Shown: positions 9,511 through 19,832, counted from the first letter of the stretch. The stretch is DNA of 29,145 nucleotides from Chara braunii (GCA_003427395.1 BFEA01001429.1:2136-31280); one strand, 5' to 3'. The notes: a model not told the origin generated them from the sequence alone. Numbers and translations are program-made.

Positions 9511-11475
9511 CTAGCAGAGCATTGTGGCTATACCAGCGTAAGTCGGCCGTTTGTTGGAGTAAAAAAACAAGTAGAGATCATTCTTAGCCATCTGCTGGTC
9601 GCAGGCTTCGAATCTTATGCCTGCTCCCGCCCCAGGTGCATAGTGCTTGGGAATAAAGGCTCGTATTTGATTAGTGAAAATCCTATCCCTTTCCTTACCA
9701 TCTTGGTCCGAAAGCTCCCAGCCTTGCAGGTTAACGCCCCCATGTTCTCCTATTGTGGAAATACCAACTTTCCATTTCCCATCGGTCTTTCTCATGAGGA
9801 TCACAAACACTCCATCCGTTTTGGATAGTGGTAACTCAAGCAGGCCCCTTTCAATGAGTTGTCGCAACTTGAGTCGTCGTGAAGTCATCCCTTCCTCCAC
9901 TATTTCCACCATTTTCCCTCTCCTCCTTTTCTCTAGTTGAGTGTGTTGGGCACCCGTTTGGGGGGGAGGTTGTTGCTCCTGTTCTTGGTTGGATGTCTGT
10001 GAATTAGGGGGGTCGAGGGCGGGGGGGGGGGGCGGAAGCGGCCACGAGCAAAGGCCAAAATACGTTGGAAGNCATNTGCCCATGTCAAATGAGCAGGGGG
10101 TCCGGAGGTCAGCGCGGTCCTGAGCGTTGAATTGTTGTTCAAGAGTGTCACTAGCTCTACATAGGACCTATCCCAATATTCCTCTCCTCCAACTTCCAAG
10201 TGGAAGGTTGGATCGCGGATGTTTGATTATCCACTCAGCTACCACCTAAATCTTGTGATCCAGACACATCTCTTGTGGAGGAGCATCCGGGTCACTTCGG
10301 AGGTCCTTCCTTTCCTCCATTTCTACATCCGGAGAGGAGGGAGTCGTGTCCACATCCATTGGTTGCGCCCTAAAAGCTTACGAACAAAAATCTGGGGCCA
10401 GATTATATGTGTGTTGTGCCTGTTGTGGCTCCTGCTCCTTTTGCCCTTGCTGCGTTTCTGGGGTTGGGGGCGATGGCGATGGTGGGTGCTGCCCTTGTTA
10501 TGCCAGCGATGCTCGTCGTGTCCCTTGGTCATGCTGTGTTTGTTGCCCCTTCTGGACTTTCGCATTTGTTGTTCTTGTAACGGTCTAGTTGGTGGGGGCA
10601 CCTGTTGTGTGTGACTTGTCCGCGCCTGTTGTTTAATTCGCAACGCCGGTTGGGGTTGCGTATGCTACACTATAGACGCTTGATTGGCATGTTGTTCCTG
10701 CAGTCTCACTTGGCTGGCGAACTGTAACCTTTGTAGCTCCAGGACTGTTGGCTGCAGTGGCGTGGGCTGCGATGTCAAGTCTGGCGACATGTTTCCGGGA
10801 CATGGAAACGCCTCTTCCCTTCCCGTCCCCCCCCCTCCAGATCCTGATGCCTCCATGTGTCCCGAACCTACTAGGCTTTCCTCCCCAGACCTTACTTCGG
10901 CAGTGGTCACCCCCCCTTCCTTGTTCGTGGTCTGCTCGGAGACAGACCGTTTGCTTTGCTCTGACTCACCTCCCCCATCCTCTAAAAGGGCAAAGTGTCG
11001 GCTCCCCCTTTTTCATCTTCAGTTGTTATTACCGTTTTTTCTTTTAGATTCTTTTTGTTCCCGACCACCACCCATGAATCCTTCCCCGGGGCCCCGGCTG
11101 GTTGATTCGGGTGTGTTTCCAAAGTTTTCGGGGGGGGTTCATGTCGCCGGTGGTCTGGTACCTTAACGGGGTTCACCTTGCCCCTCCCACCACCATCCTA
11201 TCACCTGTCCTTCCTCTTTTCCAGGTACATCAATGTACACTCATCCTTCATGACCTGGGTCGACAACTCGCCATCGAGTTTTTACAAAGGGGTCCCTTCT
11301 GAGGTGTCCTGTAGGCTTTATGGTACGGGATGGTGACGGGCACAGGCAGTGTCAGTGTACAAATGGGACGATGTTTATGGGCAATGTGAATTCGGTACAC
11401 TTTCCCGCCCACGTAAAACGGAATAACATCATCGATCATGAAAAGGTGACCTTCGACCATAGGGAGGGTCAACAT
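9511..11475 (-). pseudogene. LINE ORF1 remnant
   Basis: Four to five frame-shifted blocks. 11475-11248 starts MLTLPMVEGHLFMIDDVIP and continues VGGKVYRIHIAHKHRP, resembling the N-terminal part of plant L1 ORF1 proteins. 11176-10982 is a basic, Pro-rich linker (KVPDHRRHEPPPKT). 10910-10323 is Gln/His-rich low complexity. 10083-9511 is the best-preserved part, with KTDGKWKVGISTIGEHGG and RAFIPKHYAPGAGAGIRFE. ORF1 proteins bind LINE RNA as a nucleocapsid-like partner. No CCHC knuckle was found. Two N bases (10072, 10077) fall inside, so some breaks could be assembly error. Confidence 0.6.
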
Positions 11476-11600
11476 TTTTTATTTATTTTTTTTTCAAACA
11501 AATACTTCAGTCTATTCGTGGGGAGCAGCACGTGCTGGGAACCGGGCCCAGCGTCCCATATCGAATTGTACAGATCATTGAGAAAATTTGAGATCATTTG
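11470..11600 (-). mobile_element. LINE 3'-end motif immediately upstream of ORF1
   Basis: On the minus strand TGGGACGCTGGGCCCGGTT, then CAGCACGTGCTGCTCCCCAC and GAATAGACTG, are followed by an A-rich tail and then the first ATG of the LINE. Either an older LINE terminus lies directly 5' of the full-length copy (tail-to-head arrangement), or the 5' UTR shares the 3' UTR motif. Confidence 0.65.
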
Positions 11601-11719
11601 AGATACCGGGGNCATTACCCGGCTTCGGCTGAGATCAGTCTGTGAATATCTAATGACCTATTAAGGAACTACTCATGCAATAGGTTGCCACAGAGGTCCT
11701 ACGAATGCTCACAACCCTC

Positions 11720-11865
11720 AAGGCTGGAGGGCAAGGGGGAGGAGGGTGGGCAGACAAACAGCATGCCACAAAGCAAACAGCACAAGGCAGCAAACCATAT
11801 AGGAAGGAGGGCATGGGGGAGGCAGGTGGGCAGGCAAACAACACAAAACACCAAAGCACACTGCG
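11720..11865 (+). repeat. Two-copy minisatellite, period about 82 bp
   Basis: GGAGGGCAAGGGGGAGGAGG near 11727 recurs as GGAGGGCATGGGGGAGGCAG near 11808. Each is followed by GGTGGGCAG(A/G)CAAACA and a CA-rich stretch ending CAAAGCA. Confidence 0.7.
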
Positions 11866-11944
11866 TGAAAGGCATGGGGTCACCCGAAAAAAATACAAAT
11901 ATAAATAAGGCAAAGACTGAAAAAAATAAACAGATGATGAAATA

Positions 11945-11999
11945 TTTTTTCATTGGAGTTGCACCGACTCGTCAAGAGGTTGAACCCTTGACAATCTGC
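11945..11999 (-). ncRNA. Degenerate type III hammerhead ribozyme copy
   Basis: On the minus strand: CAGAUUGUC, then AAGGGUUCAACCUCUU (a hairpin like helix I of the 21033 copy), then GACGAGUCGGUG, a broken helix II, and UGAAA. It keeps the GUC cleavage triplet and the 5' strand of helix III. The core has changed (CUGAUGA to UUGACGA), helix II is mispaired and the 3' strand of helix III is lost. Expected to be inactive. Confidence 0.6.
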
Positions 12000-12079
12000 G
12001 GAATCTCGGTATTTGATGGTTTGGGTCATGAATCCTTTGACCCTTGTTGAAGGCAGACTGTCCCCAAGCGGAACATAGC

Positions 12080-12540
12080 AGCGGGCAGCAACCATGTGGA
12101 GCACCAGGCAGCACAGTAGAGGCAACACGGCTGCACAACCCCAAAAACCGACTGCAAGGAACGACATGGCACGCAGGACATGCAGCGCGGCAACCGTGTA
12201 GTGAAGCACAAGGCAATACAAACAAGGCAACCACACTGCAAGCGATGACAGGGCAAGCAGACCAGCAATTCAGCAACCATGGAGCGAAGCACAAGGCACC
12301 CGTAACAAGGCAACCAACCAACAAGGCCTGCTAGCAGCAAACAAGGAAGGCACGACCAGCGGAAGGGCAGCAAGGCAGCGGAGCAGTGAAGCGCAAGGCA
12401 ACACCAACAACACGGTACACACCACTCATCGAACACATCAACCTACAAGGAACAGCATGCGAAGCAAGCGGGAAAGGAAGCAGGGCAACGGCGGAGCGCA
12501 GACAAGGTCGTCCACACATCCAACATGAAGCAAAGCAGCA
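12080..12540. repeat. Degenerate minisatellite of about 85-100 bp units
   Basis: The signature GCARCCRTG...GYGAAGCACAAGGCA appears near 12085, 12187, 12271 and 12370, separated by CA-rich, GGCAAC-rich sequence. The Cys-rich minus-strand frames through this array come from the repeat and do not look like a protein family. Confidence 0.65.
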
Positions 12541-12816
12541 CATGACCTACTCACATCACGATTGAACCCCGTAGACTGTTGGTTCCCACCACCCACTGAG
12601 CCAGGGAGTCACTCTGACGAGCATCCATCATCACCTACAGGCAACACAAACATCCCGAACCGAGCGCCCCCCTAAGAGTGCAGTAGTCACTCCAAACGAG
12701 GAACCACTGACTGTTTGGCACTACTTAAGGGTGCTCGGTTGGGCACACAAAAAAACTTAGCAAAAATCAGAGCGAGAACAGACAACAGAAGAAAGATTGA
12801 CAGACAAAAAACTGAT

Positions 12817-12817
12817 T

Positions 12818-12884
<67 letters not shown>
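12817..12884. repeat. Compound microsatellite (TG)n(GA)n(G)n
   Basis: (TG)13 runs directly into (GA)16 and then a run of about 10 G, flanked by unique sequence. Confidence 0.95.
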
Positions 12885-13016
12885 AGATTTTTCCATCGAT
12901 AGGATGAGCAAGACACGCCCACCAGGTAAGTCTCCAACCCCGCGGCTGGCCTCACGCTTCGATAGGATGAGCAAAATAGAATGAATCTTCCGCTAGAACA
13001 TGCAAAAATACACTAC

Positions 13017-13020
<4 letters not shown>

Positions 13021-13053
<33 letters not shown>
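13021..13053. repeat. (TG)n microsatellite
   Basis: About 16 TG units. The DNA from 13054 to 13550 contains no recognisable gene. Confidence 0.95.
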
Positions 13054-13055
<2 letters not shown>

Positions 13056-13554
13056 TTGATCTGTTTTTGGGCGTGCATCCTGCGGGGCTGTTATGTACTT
13101 GGCTACATCTGGACGCGATCAGCGGGCAAATGCAGAAAAACGCTATTGATTTGTTTTTGGCCATGGTGATTAGGATTTATATTTTAGTGATTACGGATCA
13201 TTGCGGTTGTGTTTTTGTGGTGTTATTTTTGTGTTTGGTTAATTAGGGTTTGCTTCCTTGGGAACGTTTAGTAGTGAGAGAAACGAGTTGGTTGATGGGC
13301 TGCGTCCAGGGTTAAACTTGAGTGACTCGTTTTGCTCGGACGGGTGTGGCATATGATGTGAGGGACCCGATTTTGAGCTATATGAATATACAAAGCGAAC
13401 CCGGGTAATGTTCCCAGTCCACCAGTACCTCGGCCAGCCAAAAAAAATAGGCTTAATAAGACTTCCGGGGTTCAGGAGAGGCTGGGTATTGCGATGGCGA
13501 AGGAAGCTGGTGGGCCCAGCGAAAATGGGCACGTCTTGACTTTTTTTTTTTTTA

Positions 13555-13754
13555 ACCACTAGTACCTCCGCCATTGTTGGGAAATTAGGGAAAACTGGCA
13601 GTTTTCCCAAACTCCTGAAAATTCGAAGGTCGAGCCCGACGGCGGCTGCCATTGATAAATCTGATCGGCGACGGTCGTTTCATTTCGGCCATTCGAAAAG
13701 GTCGGAGGCCCACCCGAGGCCCGCTATTTTCCACGCGGCAAAGGTACTAGTGGT
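13555..13754. mobile_element. MITE, family ACCACYAGTACC, TSD TTA (200 bp)
   Basis: The left end ACCACTAGTACC (13555-13566) and right end GGTACTAGTGGT (13743-13754) are perfect 12-bp inverted repeats, flanked by TTA on both sides (13552-13554 and 13755-13757). An internal AAAACTGGCAGTTTTCCC stem is present. Together with 1237-1403 this defines a TWA-targeting, Harbinger-like non-autonomous family. Confidence 0.85.
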
Positions 13755-13823
13755 TTAACAGAGCTAACTGCTCAGCTAGGAGAGGTGATAAGAGCACCCC
13801 CTCCTAGCTGGGTTCCTGGTCGT

Positions 13824-14290
13824 GCCAGTCTATTGGTGGGGAGCTACACCTGCCGAAAAACGGGTCCAGCGTCCCTTTGTACATCAACAGTCCATCCTCC
13901 TGCCAGCATTGATTGCCCTCGAGACCAGGGGATTGACTGCGCAGAAGGCAAAGAAAAGAGTAATATTGAGAGAAGGGAAGCCTCTTCAGCCCTGTCGCAG
14001 GGCGCATGGCGACTGCTGATCACCTAGCCTCCCTTCATCCCATTCCGAAAGTAGCAGTGTGATCTGTGTAGCTCACGCCCTGGTCCTTCATGTCCTTCAT
14101 GTCCTCAGTGGCGTGCGACCGCTTCATGTTGTTAGTGTCACGCCCCTAGGGGCACTGGGAGATAACACCTTGGTCAATTTGGGATTACAGCCAGAGAAAG
14201 GGGGTGAGGCGGGAAGGGGTCGGGGAAATCAGATAGGGGTCTCATTGGGAAGGAAGGCTCAATATTGGTCCAGTCACTGAAGGTCAGGTT
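13824..14290 (-). mobile_element. 5'-truncated LINE 3' fragment, same family as 4302-11475
   Basis: GTCTATTGGTGGGGAGC, CGGGTCCAGCGTCCC, GCCAGCATTGATTGCCCT and GGATTGACTGCGCAG lie in the same order and spacing as at 4315-4450 of the LINE 3' UTR. AAAGGGGGTGAGGCGGGAAGG near 14198 matches the LINE near 4905, so about 460 bp of 3' end is present. No poly-A tail is visible at 13823. The upstream limit is approximate. Confidence 0.7.
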
Positions 14291-14478
14291 ATATTCTCTG
14301 GAGGGACCCATTTTTGTCAAAGCAACCCGATTCCCCCCCCACTCAACACGTGTTATCCATCCCCCCGACTGTCCCCCTAGCTAGTCTGTGCAGAAGGACG
14401 TAATTGCCCTCTTGATACCCCGGTATCAAGTGCATCGGTCCCGCAGAGGGGCCCCGCCCGGCTGCGTCACCCAAAATT

Positions 14479-15795
14479 TTGCAGGACTTCGTCGTAGAGC
14501 GTTGCCGCTCTGACCGAGTGCGCCAGCTATACCTCTCGCGAACCCCCGAGGGCGCATCCGAGCATCCTCATCTCGTTGCGAGATTGGGGGAAGAGTTGGC
14601 GAGTTCCTGGAGTCAGCTGCTTGCGCGGTGGGGGGAAAACGTCGTCAATACTAACAGTATTGACCTGGACGGCATCCGTGTTCTCCGACAGAATCCCACG
14701 ATACCTCTCCCTGCGCTCACCGCTTTCTCGCGTCCTCAATAAACCATCACAGGTTCTCCACCTTCAGCCTCCCCTCTGTCTTCCCTGTCTTCTGGCAGTC
14801 GGCGTGCCATCCTCGTCGCTCTTTCTGCGTACGACCATTGACGGTTCCCCTCATTAAGCCCGAACAGTGGCAAGGGTGGTGGCAAACTTATGCGACTCTA
14901 TCTTTGTGCTTAGTCGAGATCAGACTGAAGTGGACCAGGGACAGCGAGCACCCCGCCGTGAACGAAGACGTAGAATTACTTATCATTCAAGCTTGGAGAA
15001 CGGGGGTAGAAGGAAGATTTGTTGGGATTCGTCTTCGGATCGGTGAAAGCGGGACATCGACAACCGATCGTGGGGGAGCTTCTAATCCTCCTGACGCAAC
15101 TGTTGGACGACCTACCAATCGACACCATCTCGCACTGCGACGAGAGTTCGACGCCGCATATTCTTTTGCGTAGCCTGACGCCGTATCTTCAGTGGTCGGC
15201 ATGCTTGGAGGGTAATTGGGACAACCGTAGTTACCCGTCACAAGGTAACTACCTAAACCCCGCAGAGATAATTGATCTTCTCTTCTTGGATCGAGGTGAG
15301 CCGACGTCGAAAGAAGAAGAAAAAGACGAAAAAGAAAAAGACGAAGAAGAAGAAGACGAGGAAGAGGGAGACGAATCGGAAGACACCTCCAAAGAGGACG
15401 GGTATTATAGCGAACATAGCGAGCATGAGTCGGGGGCAATAAGCGAAGAAGAAGAAGAAGAGGAAGAGGAAGCGAGTGAGGAGGAAGAGGCGGAATAGGT
15501 GGGGACATAGGGAGAGGATCCTGTGGAAGCAGAATGGCGGAGGGCAGAAATAGTGGAAGGAAAGCAACCACTAGAGCAATCGGTGGGAACTGAATTGCCA
15601 ATTTCGGGCGATCCGACCCGAGACTCGGAGCCACCGGCAGAGGAAGATGAGCATTGCGCTGCAGAGACTTCGAGCGCGCCGACCCAGAGGCAACGGAGCC
15701 GCTCCCCCTCCCCTTTCCCCCGTCCCTCAGTTCGAGCACGTGCCGATGCAGGGCATCGGGCTACGTCCTCGATTATTATCCCATCGTCCCCTTGA
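14479..15795 (+). pseudogene. Broken coding region, unknown protein with acidic tail
   Basis: Not recognised. GC is higher than in neighbouring repeats and three frames carry protein-like stretches in sequence: MQDFVVERCRSDRVRQLYLS (14479-14742); KPEQWQGWWQTYATLS... with PAVNEDVELLIIQAWRTG (frame open to 15173); then, after a shift near 15045, GELLILLTQLLDDLPID and WDNRSYPSQGNYLNPAEIID, ending in an extended Glu/Asp/Lys tract (15298-15498, TAG). A further stretch at 15523-15795 stays in the same frame and is Arg/Ser-rich. Introns or frameshifts are needed to join the pieces. It could be a degraded host gene or a retroelement gag-like ORF. Confidence 0.4.
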
Positions 15796-15982
15796 TTACC
15801 TTACACTCTGGCAAATCGATACCCCACTCGCATTTTCCCAAAATCCCTTCCCCTCTTCCCTCTTCTACCAATTCTACACTACCCGCCTCGCCGCCACAGT
15901 GTACTCACATCCCACTACTCAGTGTGTCTTTCTCTCCTTTTGCCTTCACGTCCTTCTTTTTAGCATTGCGTGGTGAGATCAC

Positions 15983-16273
15983 AATGAAATCGAACTCTAC
16001 TGCACTATCACAGGAACTATTCCTGTGTGCGTAGATCACAAGCAATTCCGCACGGCCTTACTTCGCACCTTTTCCACTTTCTATCCCGACTACATGTCTT
16101 CTCTTTCCTATGGCAGCCATCGTTTCCCGCGCATACACCGCACCGTTAGGTACCTTGAACTTCCCGGGACAGTAGCAGGAATGGGGAGTTTCTTACCCCC
16201 GCTCCCGAGAGAACGTCCCCCCCCCCCCGCCTCTGTATTCCAACTCCCTTACCCCCCTCCCTCGGGACACTAA
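15983..16273 (+). CDS. Unrecognised protein-like segment, possible exon
   Basis: The frame reads NEIELYCTITGTIPVC, VDHKQFRTALLRTFSTFYPD, YMSSLSYGSHRFPRIH and RYLELPGTVAGMG, a composition that looks like real protein, followed by a Pro-rich tail and TAA. It is preceded by a long pyrimidine-rich stretch (about 15840-15960) ending CTTTTTAG, which could be a splice acceptor. It may belong with the broken coding region just upstream. No family is recognised. Confidence 0.35.
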   Translation, partial: NEIELYCTITGTIPVCVDHKQFRTALLRTFSTFYPDYMSSLSYGSHRFPRIHRTVRYLELPGTVAGMGSFLPPLPRERPPPPASVFQLPYPPPSGH

Positions 16274-16274
16274 A

Positions 16275-18030
16275 GATGGGTGCAAGGATCGTGACGTGTC
16301 AGCAGGATGAGTTCCACACTCTTATCCTACGGTAATGACACGTGCATCTTGGAGAGATATGGGTGCAAGCAAGAGCTTGCACAAAATTGGAGCCCCTGGG
16401 TGTCACATATGTGACGAACTGTTTTCTGAAATCGCGCGATTTCCTACGCGAAGCTGCTTGGGGAAATCTGACGGGACGAATGGGTGAGCTCTAAGAAGAT
16501 GGGTCGGGCGGGCAAATTGCATGAAGGTCCTCGTTTCTTTTCGTTTTCTACTGGGAATTGTCGGATCGGTGTCGGGAAGCTCCCATGCCAATGGTTGGGT
16601 AGTCACGTCTTGGCGAGCGCGAGAAATAACTGCGCCATAGCTTCTTTCTTGTTCTGTTGTGAGCACTGGGAATTTTGGCGCGATCATCGCGCGGGAATAA
16701 CGTTTTTGAATTTTCAACTGATATCATGCCCCCATGGGCTCGCAGAATTGTTTTTTCTCTTCTGCTTTTTTTGGAATTTCCTTTTGCAATTAGGACTTCG
16801 GCTAGGAATTTAGGTACTCTGAATTTTGTTGCACCGCGTTTGCGTGCATCTTGCCACGCTGGGAACTGGGCTATGACTGGGTCGCGTCCTTCATCTTGTG
16901 TAACTGTCATTTTTAGCGGGCACGATTGTAACTGTATCCTTCTTCCTTCTTGGTTTCTTCGGGTTTACCCGCCATCTCCTTCTTCCTCGCCACGCATACT
17001 TTTTTTTAATTGGTCGGAGCGTCTGCATGACCGGATCGATGCGTGGAGTGTGGCTACGACCCCCACGCCGCGGCTTGGCCATGCAGACGTAGGCACTTCC
17101 TATCTTCTCCTCTCCATCTAGGCTTAATCCCGTACCTTTCGCGCAGGCATGCATGCTATAAATTTCGCAAACACGATTAGTTTGCTCTCTAAGAATTTCG
17201 AGGTTAGCGCGATCAGTGAGGGTCAACTAACAAGCAAGTTTGGAAGGTGAGTGAGTGTGAGAGTTGGGCGATCCGACGAGCTGGTGTCGGGTATGTGGGG
17301 TTGACTTGTGGGCTGCGATGGACTGTGGCGCACATGCGAACCTGGCTTGCATGCTCGAACCAAGCGGGGTGACAACTCTGTGTTGATGCGAGGCGACGGA
17401 CTGCCCGCCTTGGGAGTGTGGAGCAGAGAGAGAGAGAGCAGTTGTGGGTGCGGGATGAGGTTCTTTTTTTTGCTCGTCTGTATAATTTTGGCTTCCGCTA
17501 TGGCCGACTTCTGTTGCGGCATTTTTTGACCCTTCCTTGTAAATCGTCTCGAATTTTCTTTGTCGCTCCTGCCTCGTATGTATGCATGAATGGGTGTGAA
17601 CTCTTCTTCATTAATGATCTTTTCGGATTCCCAATTTTATTTTGTGATGCTTGTCTAATTTTATCCTTCATCTGCATCTGATCGAAAGCACCCGCTACAG
17701 ATGTGTGGGTTTTTATTAATACTTGATCGTCATAAAGCCACCAAGAACATTGTGAGATGTTGATTGTCCTTTCCCCCTTTTCTCTCCTTTTCGTCACGTA
17801 AATGGTATGGATATGAATGAAACATATGGATCTCACCCTACATAGCATGAGTAGGATAGTTGCATGTAGGATACGATCACAGGAAACCCGAGCCTGATTC
17901 ACTGCCGCCCGTGCGCACGCCCACGTACGACCGCGATCTCGGAAATCCAAGTCGCTGCGTACATGCGCGCCCGCATGAGCCGACCCCGAATTTATCAGAA
18001 GGGTGCGGGAAATTGAATTGATTAGCCAGG
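16275..18030. other. 1.75 kb without recognised genes
   Basis: Balanced base composition and few simple repeats apart from a (GA) run near 17425. Several open frames exist on both strands, including 275 codons on minus at 17498-18325, but none shows motifs, and the longest overlaps a more convincing short plus-strand frame at 18032. This could be unique regulatory or intronic DNA. Confidence 0.4.
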
Positions 18031-18031
18031 T

Positions 18032-18199
18032 ATGGCCGAGGAAAGTCCCTTTTGGATCACCGATCATGAAAGACTGAGGGATCCGGAGTACCGCGAGTAC
18101 TGGGAAGGCGAACAACTCAGACGACGGGGAAACTTGAGAAACCCGGAATTCCCCTATCTGGCAGAGAACGACCGACTGTGCGCGGGGGATTTCCGCTAG
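18032..18199 (+). CDS. Small ORF of 55 codons, charged, unknown
   Basis: ATG-initiated frame reading MAEESPFWITDHERLRDPEY, REYWEGEQLRRRGNLRNPEF, then PYLAENDRLCAGDFR and a TAG. The mix of charged and aromatic residues is protein-like rather than random. After the TAG the frame remains open to 18346 (AITRDPRGPDYPDTDNTQYY...), so the TAG may be a nonsense change in a longer gene of about 104 codons. No family is recognised. Confidence 0.35.
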   Translation: MAEESPFWITDHERLRDPEYREYWEGEQLRRRGNLRNPEFPYLAENDRLCAGDFR

Positions 18200-18414
18200 G
18201 CTATAACTCGTGACCCTAGGGGCCCGGACTACCCAGATACAGACAATACTCAATACTACATATCCCCGGGCTTTGTCGTTATTACTACCAGTTTCCCTCC
18301 CTTTCACCTCCTCCTTCCATATCACAGCTCACAGTGGTACCATGAAATTCCATAGCTCGCTATTGGCCCAGTCCACCGTGCAAGGATTGCCGGCAGTACC
18401 AAACACGCCAAGCT

Positions 18415-18732
18415 TCAGGATTTATCGCCGAACTTGAACAGAAGCTGAGTGGCGATTGCACAACCTCCGCTTACGGCCCGCCCCGTCGGATTCCGAAGCT
18501 TGTTACGAGCGGCGCTGACAGCAGCACGACCACCCCTGTGTCCCATCAATCCACCAGACAAGGGACCGACCCCAGCGACGCCACTACCAGAACCCATAGC
18601 CCCCTCCCTGAAGGCTGAAACGCCAGATACGATTCGTGCGTACCATTTTACACCGTTGTCCTTAAAACTTGCCACATGAGATCTCAGTTTCGGCCTGGGA
18701 CTCCACCCCCACTTTCCTAAAATCCTTGGCAC
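18415..18732 (-). CDS. Hypothetical protein remnant, unknown
   Basis: A 105-codon frame with MPRILGKWGWSPRPKLRSH and SAARNKLRNPTGRAVSGG at the start and end and a Gly/Ser-rich middle. No domain is recognised, and opposite-strand frames overlap it. Low certainty that it is coding. Confidence 0.22.
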   Translation of the reverse strand: MPRILGKWGWSPRPKLRSHVASFKDNGVKWYARIVSGVSAFREGAMGSGSGVAGVGPLSGGLMGHRGGRAAVSAARNKLRNPTGRAVSGGCAIATQLLFKFGDKS

Positions 18733-18739
18733 ACCCCCT

Positions 18740-19750
18740 TCTCACACTTCCGGCCCCCCATCCCACTCCGAACAAGAAGTCGCGCTGGGCGTGAGGTTGG
18801 GCATCACAAACCTGCTGCACAGGCTGCCTCTGCTACTCCTCGTCGTCGTGCTGCTTCTCATCGTTGTCTTCTTCCACGTGTGTTTCGTTGGCCTGCTCCT
18901 TGTCGTGGCTCGCAAAAGGAGATCTTCCAAGAACAGCGACAGGATGGATCGACGATTGACCAACGACAGACCGGCAACTCCCTGTCCTGTTCCCTGTCCT
19001 GCGCTTCATCCACCACCTTGGCGTCGCTCGAGGAATCACTCTGCAACCCAACACGTAGCACAGCTGAACAACAGCCTCCGAGGTCGCCACGTAGTCGGGG
19101 CCATCGTCTGGAGCTTGCATCAATGACCTCCGTCTACACGCGCGCAACTGCTCCTTCAGTTGTCCCCGCGCCCTCTCCTACTGACATCGAAGAACAACGG
19201 TAGACACGGCCGCCGCCACGGCCTGCAGCTCAAGAGGCGTCAACACTGCACGTCCACCCTCTCCGCCGCCCTACATAGTAGCGACCTGGACACGGACCCG
19301 TCGCTCCGCTGCCTTGTGTGTCGTCCTTCCACACCCAACGAAGAAGCCGAAGAAGTCCGTCGAAAGCTGGCCCCTTTTCTCTGGATGCAGTCCGGCAGAC
19401 CAAAATGTGTTTCAAGGTGCAGTCGACGTGTGCGAAGGTCGACAGCGATGGACGCACCCGACAATGCCTGCGCACTCCCAACGGCCAGGGAACGGAAGTG
19501 ACGCCCGTTTCCGCAGTACGCCGTCTTCGCGCCGCCAGCCGCAGTCGTCATCATCGTCGCAGCCGTCATTCGAAATTCGAATTTCAAACGTCGACGCCCC
19601 CGGGTGAATTTTTTTCCCCCTCGCCCGGCTCATGCCGTTTCCCACCACACGTCGCTGGACCACACCGCCTCCACAAGGACAAAAGACAGTGGACCAAGGA
19701 CCACCTACCCCGCGGCCACTAATTTCCGTATGAAAACGGCGGCGGGCACA
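18740..19750. other. GC-rich stretch with overlapping frames, no recognised gene
   Basis: Open frames overlap on both strands (for example minus 18858-19061 with SDSSSDAKVVDEAQDREQD, and plus 19160-19501), and composition does not decide between them. It could be a decayed coding region related to 14479-16273. Confidence 0.3.
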
Positions 19751-19751
19751 C

Positions 19752-19832
19752 CACAAGGAAACATCCTCGTGGGAGGTCCCCAAGGATGAGTGGAAGGACC
19801 CTGGGAGCCACAAGGAAATTTCCTTGTGGCTC
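19752..19832. repeat. Two related palindromes, one perfect over 28 bp
   Basis: 19805-19832 is a perfect palindrome centred on AAATTT with half-site GAGCCACAAGGAAA. A near-palindrome of the same type (CCACAAGGA...TCCTCGTGG) lies at about 19752-19773. Possible hairpin, regulatory dyad or transposon relic. Confidence 0.85.

Larger units (their letters stand above)
4302..11475 (-). mobile_element. L1-type LINE retrotransposon, near full length, inactivated
   Basis: Reading the minus strand, the order is an ORF1-like region (11475 to about 9510), AP endonuclease (9344 to about 8000), reverse transcriptase (about 7850-6990), post-RT region (6788-6159), CCHC-type C-terminal region (about 5822-4826), 3' UTR (about 4825-4302) and a poly-A tail (4278-4300, read as T on plus). 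This ORF1 + APE + RT + zf-RVT order is that of plant L1-clade elements, which move by target-primed reverse transcription. Total length is about 7.2 kb. Multiple frameshifts and stop codons in every module make it a dead copy. An A-rich stretch and a LINE 3' end lie directly upstream of ORF1 (11476-11560). Confidence 0.92.

Noticed and set aside
12026-12436. Cys-rich 136-codon minus-strand frame resembling a cysteine-rich peptide
   Set aside because: The Cys pattern follows the ~85-100 bp DNA repeat and occurs in more than one frame; no signal peptide or family match.
13236-13252. TTAGGGTTT, a plant telomere-like unit
   Set aside because: Only a single unit, no array.
17498-18325. 275-codon open frame on the minus strand
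   Set aside because: No motifs, biased composition, and it overlaps a more protein-like plus-strand frame at 18032-18199; probably a chance open frame.
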